Shown here: positions 60,999 through 64,000 of the stretch, piece after piece | How positions within the stretch are numbered: the stretch's first letter is position 1 | Layout of the letters: every line of letters begins with the position of its first letter | Origin: Paenibacillus sp. R14(2021) | Lineage (GTDB): Bacteria; Bacillota; Bacilli; Paenibacillales; Paenibacillaceae | DNA: 64,000 nucleotides | Direction: 5' to 3' | Assembly: GCF_019431355.1 (NCBI RefSeq) | Contig: NZ_CP080269.1 | Coordinates: 1,674,001 to 1,738,000, forward strand | The notes under the pieces: model-generated | Seen by the model: only the letters and a program-made list of their open reading frames with translations | Database searches by the model: none | What the model was told of the DNA's origin: nothing | Program-made: the position numbers and the translations under genes

Positions 60999-62852
60999 AT
61001 GGCCTTAGATGGAATCGTTACCCGTGCCGTCGTGAACGAGCTTCAGGCTTGCACCGGCGCACGCATTTATAAAATACATCAGCCTTCCCCGCACGACCTT
61101 GTGCTGCAAATTCGGGGCAACGGCGTACAAGGAAAGCTGCTTCTGTCGGCAAATCCGACGTACCCGCGCGTTCACTGGACGGAGCAGACTTATATTAACC
61201 CTATGGAAGCACCGATGTTCTGCATGCTCATGCGCAAATACTGTGAAGGCGGCGTCATCGAATCTGTTCGGCAGGTCGGCAACGAGCGAATCATCCATAT
61301 GGAGATCCGGCAGCGCGATGAGCTCGGCGATACGTTCCTGAAACGGGTCGTCATCGAGTTGATGGGTCGTCACAGCAATATTATCCTACTGGATGCCGCC
61401 TCCGAGATGATCCATGACGGTATTCATCATGTAACGCCTTCAATCAGCAGCTACCGCATCGTCATGCCGGGCAATGTCTATACGGCGCCGCCCGAGCAAG
61501 GGAAACACGACCCGCTGGAACAATCAGATTCGGCGGCATTCATAGCTGCCCTTCGAATCGCCGGCGATACATTGCTGCATCCTCCGGTTCCGGACGAGGA
61601 CAGCGTCCACTTCGGAATGGCACCTAAACCGGCCGCTGCCGAGTCTTTAACGCCGGATAAGCTGATCGTTGCGGCCTACAGCGGCATGAGTCCGCTCCTG
61701 GCGAAGGAAATTGTCCATCGGGCCACGGCTAATTTGGCCGGCGGACTGCCTAACGGAATCGACGAACTGGAGCAAACCGGCCGAACGCTGTGGCCGGCTT
61801 TTAACGAGATGATGGAGCAATTTCGTGCGCAGCGCTATGAACCTCAGCTGGTTATGCTGAACAGCAGCAGCGGCAAAGCAGCATTCTCGGTCACATCGCT
61901 GACCCATCTTGCCGGCGAGCGTACTGGATTCGTTACAGTCAGTGCCTGTCTGGAAGCTTTCTACGGCGACAAAGCACAACGGGACACCGTCAAGCAGCGC
62001 GTCTCGGATCTCATTCGTTTCCTTCAGAACGAGCGGAACAAGAACGAGAAGAAGCTGGACAAGTTGGAGGACACGCTGCAGGAAGCGAAGGATGCCGACA
62101 AGTTCCGCGTGCTCGGCGAGCTGCTCACAAGCAATCTTCATCTAATCCAGCGCGGAGATACGGCCGTGGAAACGATCGATTACTACGATGAGACCATGCC
62201 GGTCATCTCGATTCCGCTCGATCCTCAGCTTACGCCCTCACAGAATGCGCAGCGGCTGTTCAAGAAATATACGAAGTTCAGGAACAGCCTAGCTGTCGTG
62301 GCGGAGCAAATGGAGCAGACATATAAAGAAATCGACTATTTGTCAACGCTGCTGCAGCAGCTCGACAGCGCTTCGCTTTCGGACATCGACGAGATTCGCG
62401 ACGAGCTTGCAGAGCAGGGCTACATGCGCCAGCGCGTGAAGCGAGGCGCTAAGAAGAAGAAACTGAAGCAGCCTGCGCTTCTCTGCTATACATCATCGGA
62501 GGGCAAACAAATTTTCGTCGGCAAGAATAACACCCAGAATGATTATCTGACGAATAAGCTTGCCGCGCCGAATGATACCTGGCTGCACACGAAGGATATT
62601 CCAGGATCGCATGTCGTCATTCGCGGCACCGAATTTAACGACAGCACGCTGGAAGAGGCCGCCATGCTTGCCGCTTCCTTCAGCCAAGCACGCTCGTCCT
62701 CCTCGGTGCCTGTCGACTATACGCTCGTCCGCCATGTGAAGAAGCCAAGCGGAGCTAAGCCGGGCTTCGTCATTTACGAACAGCAAAAGACGCTGTTCAT
62801 CACTCCGGATGAGCAGCGTCTCAAGTCCTTGACTTCCCAAATCAAAGCATAA
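60999..62852 (+). CDS. rqcH: Rqc2 homolog RqcH (NFACT protein, YloA)
   Basis: 617 residues; recruits tRNA-Ala to stalled 50S subunits and adds C-terminal alanine tails for ClpXP degradation (ribosome quality control). The NFACT-N domain (about 1-205) starts MALDGIVTRAVVNEL; a coiled-coil middle (about 350-455, FLQNERNKNEKKLDKLEDTL) is followed by the NFACT-R domain with NDYLTNKLA, WLHTKDIPGSHVVIR and FITPDEQRL. I use ATG 60999, 9 nt after AAAGGAG; an ATG nine codons upstream precedes that site. Formerly annotated as fibronectin-binding protein. Confidence 0.95.
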   Translation: MALDGIVTRAVVNELQACTGARIYKIHQPSPHDLVLQIRGNGVQGKLLLSANPTYPRVHWTEQTYINPMEAPMFCMLMRKYCEGGVIESVRQVGNERIIHMEIRQRDELGDTFLKRVVIELMGRHSNIILLDAASEMIHDGIHHVTPSISSYRIVMPGNVYTAPPEQGKHDPLEQSDSAAFIAALRIAGDTLLHPPVPDEDSVHFGMAPKPAAAESLTPDKLIVAAYSGMSPLLAKEIVHRATANLAGGLPNGIDELEQTGRTLWPAFNEMMEQFRAQRYEPQLVMLNSSSGKAAFSVTSLTHLAGERTGFVTVSACLEAFYGDKAQRDTVKQRVSDLIRFLQNERNKNEKKLDKLEDTLQEAKDADKFRVLGELLTSNLHLIQRGDTAVETIDYYDETMPVISIPLDPQLTPSQNAQRLFKKYTKFRNSLAVVAEQMEQTYKEIDYLSTLLQQLDSASLSDIDEIRDELAEQGYMRQRVKRGAKKKKLKQPALLCYTSSEGKQIFVGKNNTQNDYLTNKLAAPNDTWLHTKDIPGSHVVIRGTEFNDSTLEEAAMLAASFSQARSSSSVPVDYTLVRHVKKPSGAKPGFVIYEQQKTLFITPDEQRLKSLTSQIKA

Positions 62853-62861
62853 CCGTTTTAC

Positions 62862-62900
62862 AGAAAGGCACGCAGCTGTTAGGAGCTGCGTGCCTTTCTT
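62862..62900. terminator. Bidirectional terminator between rqcH and the PHP gene
   Basis: AGAAAGGCACGCAGCT / AGCTGCGTGCCTTTCT 16-base perfect stem. Confidence 0.9.
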
Positions 62901-62903
62901 GAC

Positions 62904-63761
62904 TTATACGCCGGTTCTGCGAGCAGGATCAAGCCGATCAAGCACCACCGCATCGACCGTACTTGAACCGATCTCGCCATGGAAGACGATGCCCTGCCGT
63001 TCGCCGTGGAAATCGGAGCCGCCTGTCACGATAAGTCCGTAACCTTCCGCGAGCTTAAGGTAACGCTCTTTATCTGCTTCACTGTGATCGGAATGATGCA
63101 CTTCAATGCCTTGCGCTCCGCGTTCAATAATTGTTCTCACGAGCTCATCATTATGATAGATGCCGGGATGAGCAATGACGCTCGTACCTCCGGCTTCACG
63201 AATCCATTCCAGCGCTTCGAAGGGATGCAGCCGCGGCGGATTTGCATAGGCGAGGCCATCCTGCCCAAGATATCGATCAAAGGCTTCTTGCATGGAACCG
63301 ACGTAGGCCTTCGCGAGCAGCACAGCCGCTATATGAGGCCGCCCGATGGATCCGCTTTCCTTCCCCTGCCTTGCGGCTTCTTCGATGACTTCTTCCTTGG
63401 TGATCGCCATTCCCAATGCATTCAGCTTATGAATAATCATATCGTTGCGTTGGTCCCGCAGCGTAAGCAGCTGTTTAAGCTTCTCGCGCCAAGCAGCATT
63501 TTCCCAGTTGATGTAATATCCTAGAATATGGATATCTATCCCATCTGCGACCGTACTGATCTCGACGCCCGGCACCACTGTAATACCTAGGCGCTCTCCC
63601 GCTTCCATTGCTTCCTTAATGCCGTCCACCGTGTCGTGGTCAGTAATCGCTATCGCGGCAAGGCCACGCAACTTTGCCATTGCCACGTTATCCGCTGGAC
63701 GCTGTAATCCGTCGGAAGCCGTTGTGTGCGTATGCAGATCTGCCCGTCCCTTTATAGCCAT
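62904..63761 (-). CDS. PHP-domain phosphoesterase (TrpH/YciV-like)
   Basis: 285 residues. PHP metal-site motifs: ADLHTHTTASDG (His-x-His), AITDHDTVDG, VPGVEIST, VIAHPGIY, EVHHSDHS and GGSDFHGE, covering the usual trinuclear ligand set. Relatives act as 3'-5' phosphoesterases on 5'-phosphorylated RNA ends or pAp-type nucleotides (E. coli RNase AM); activity here is inferred from the family. ATG 63761 overlaps the 3' end of an upstream LysR gene by 10 nt, so the two are cotranscribed. Confidence 0.88.
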   Translation of the reverse strand: MAIKGRADLHTHTTASDGLQRPADNVAMAKLRGLAAIAITDHDTVDGIKEAMEAGERLGITVVPGVEISTVADGIDIHILGYYINWENAAWREKLKQLLTLRDQRNDMIIHKLNALGMAITKEEVIEEAARQGKESGSIGRPHIAAVLLAKAYVGSMQEAFDRYLGQDGLAYANPPRLHPFEALEWIREAGGTSVIAHPGIYHNDELVRTIIERGAQGIEVHHSDHSEADKERYLKLAEGYGLIVTGGSDFHGERQGIVFHGEIGSSTVDAVVLDRLDPARRTGV

Positions 63762-64000
63762 TGCTGTAAATCCCTCTCTCTCAGGAAGGTTAGGAACGTT
63801 ACGGCCGAGATCGGCAGCAGCGCGGATTTCAAGAAAATGGAATAAAATTGCCGTTTAAACCGCACGTCGCGAATCGGAATCGTATGGATCAAGCCAAGCG
63901 CAACTTCATGTTTAACCGACGAGCCTGACACGAACGAAATACCAAGACCTGCTTCTACCGCGGATTTCACCGCTCCCGTGCTTCCGAGCTCCATCACGAT
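63752..64000 (-). CDS. LysR-family regulator, C-terminal fragment (5' end beyond window)
   Basis: About 82 codons, open to the window edge. The visible part is the end of the effector-binding domain: ELGSTGAVKSAVEAGLGISF is the classical LysR turn, followed by a terminal helix with FLTFLRERDL. DNA-binding part and start lie outside. Overlaps the PHP gene start by 10 nt. Confidence 0.8.
   Translation of the reverse strand: MVMELGSTGAVKSAVEAGLGISFVSGSSVKHEVALGLIHTIPIRDVRFKRQFYSIFLKSALLPISAVTFLTFLRERDLQQWL

Overview
The window comes from an endospore-forming Gram-positive bacterium of the Bacillales, most likely Paenibacillus or a close relative. The evidence is spoVM, a spoVIF-like gene, a GerMN lipoprotein, an SLH surface protein, remA, a proline T-box leader, strong AGGAGG ribosome sites, and a long block (about 32-63 kb) in the order of the B. 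subtilis ylo region (recG-fakA-yloU-spoVM-rpmB-rpe-rsgA-prkC-prpC-rlmN-rsmB-fmt-def-priA-coaBC-rpoZ-gmk-remA ... Ca-ATPase-rqcH). No rRNA, tRNA, CRISPR array, intact insertion sequence or prophage was seen.

Region by region. 1-4.3 kb: a cell-surface operon on the minus strand (amidase, GerMN lipoprotein, SLH protein cut by the window edge). 4.4-7.6 kb: leuCD with a divergent LysR regulator. 7.6-16.6 kb: methionine salvage and proline synthesis interleaved. The omega-amidase mtnU and aminotransferase mtnE come first, then a proline-specific T-box leader followed by proB-proA-proC-mtnW-mtnX-mtnB in one tightly packed operon. 16.6-18 kb: a DUF2515 gene.

About 18-32 kb is visibly more AT-rich than its flanks. 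After an SRAP (YedK/HMCES-type) gene it carries a compact minus-strand catabolic locus: an M20-type carbamoyl-amino-acid hydrolase, a PyrK-like and a PyrD-like subunit, a dihydroorotase-like amidohydrolase, malic enzyme, aspartase, an unknown 63-residue protein, a PucR regulator, an AAHS-type MFS transporter and ATP-dependent PEP carboxykinase. The enzymes fit end to end as orotate -> dihydroorotate -> N-carbamoyl-aspartate -> aspartate -> fumarate, with malic enzyme and PEPCK taking the carbon to pyruvate and PEP. I infer an orotate (pyrimidine) utilisation island; it is the most interesting system here. The individual families are well known, but the complete assembled locus is the novel-looking part.

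32-55 kb: the conserved housekeeping block (recombination, fatty-acid kinase, ribosome maturation, PrkC/PrpC signalling, translation initiation and deformylation, replication restart, CoA synthesis, RNA polymerase omega, GMP kinase, RemA), then a fused homocysteine methyltransferase/MTHF reductase and dapF. 55.4-58 kb: accessory DNA with hairpin elements, a 75-bp tandem repeat of about five units, a SAM methyltransferase and a MerR-methyltransferase fusion. The last two genes share a 17-bp upstream operator. 58-64 kb: a Ca2+ P-type ATPase, rqcH, a PHP phosphoesterase and the 3' end of a LysR gene.
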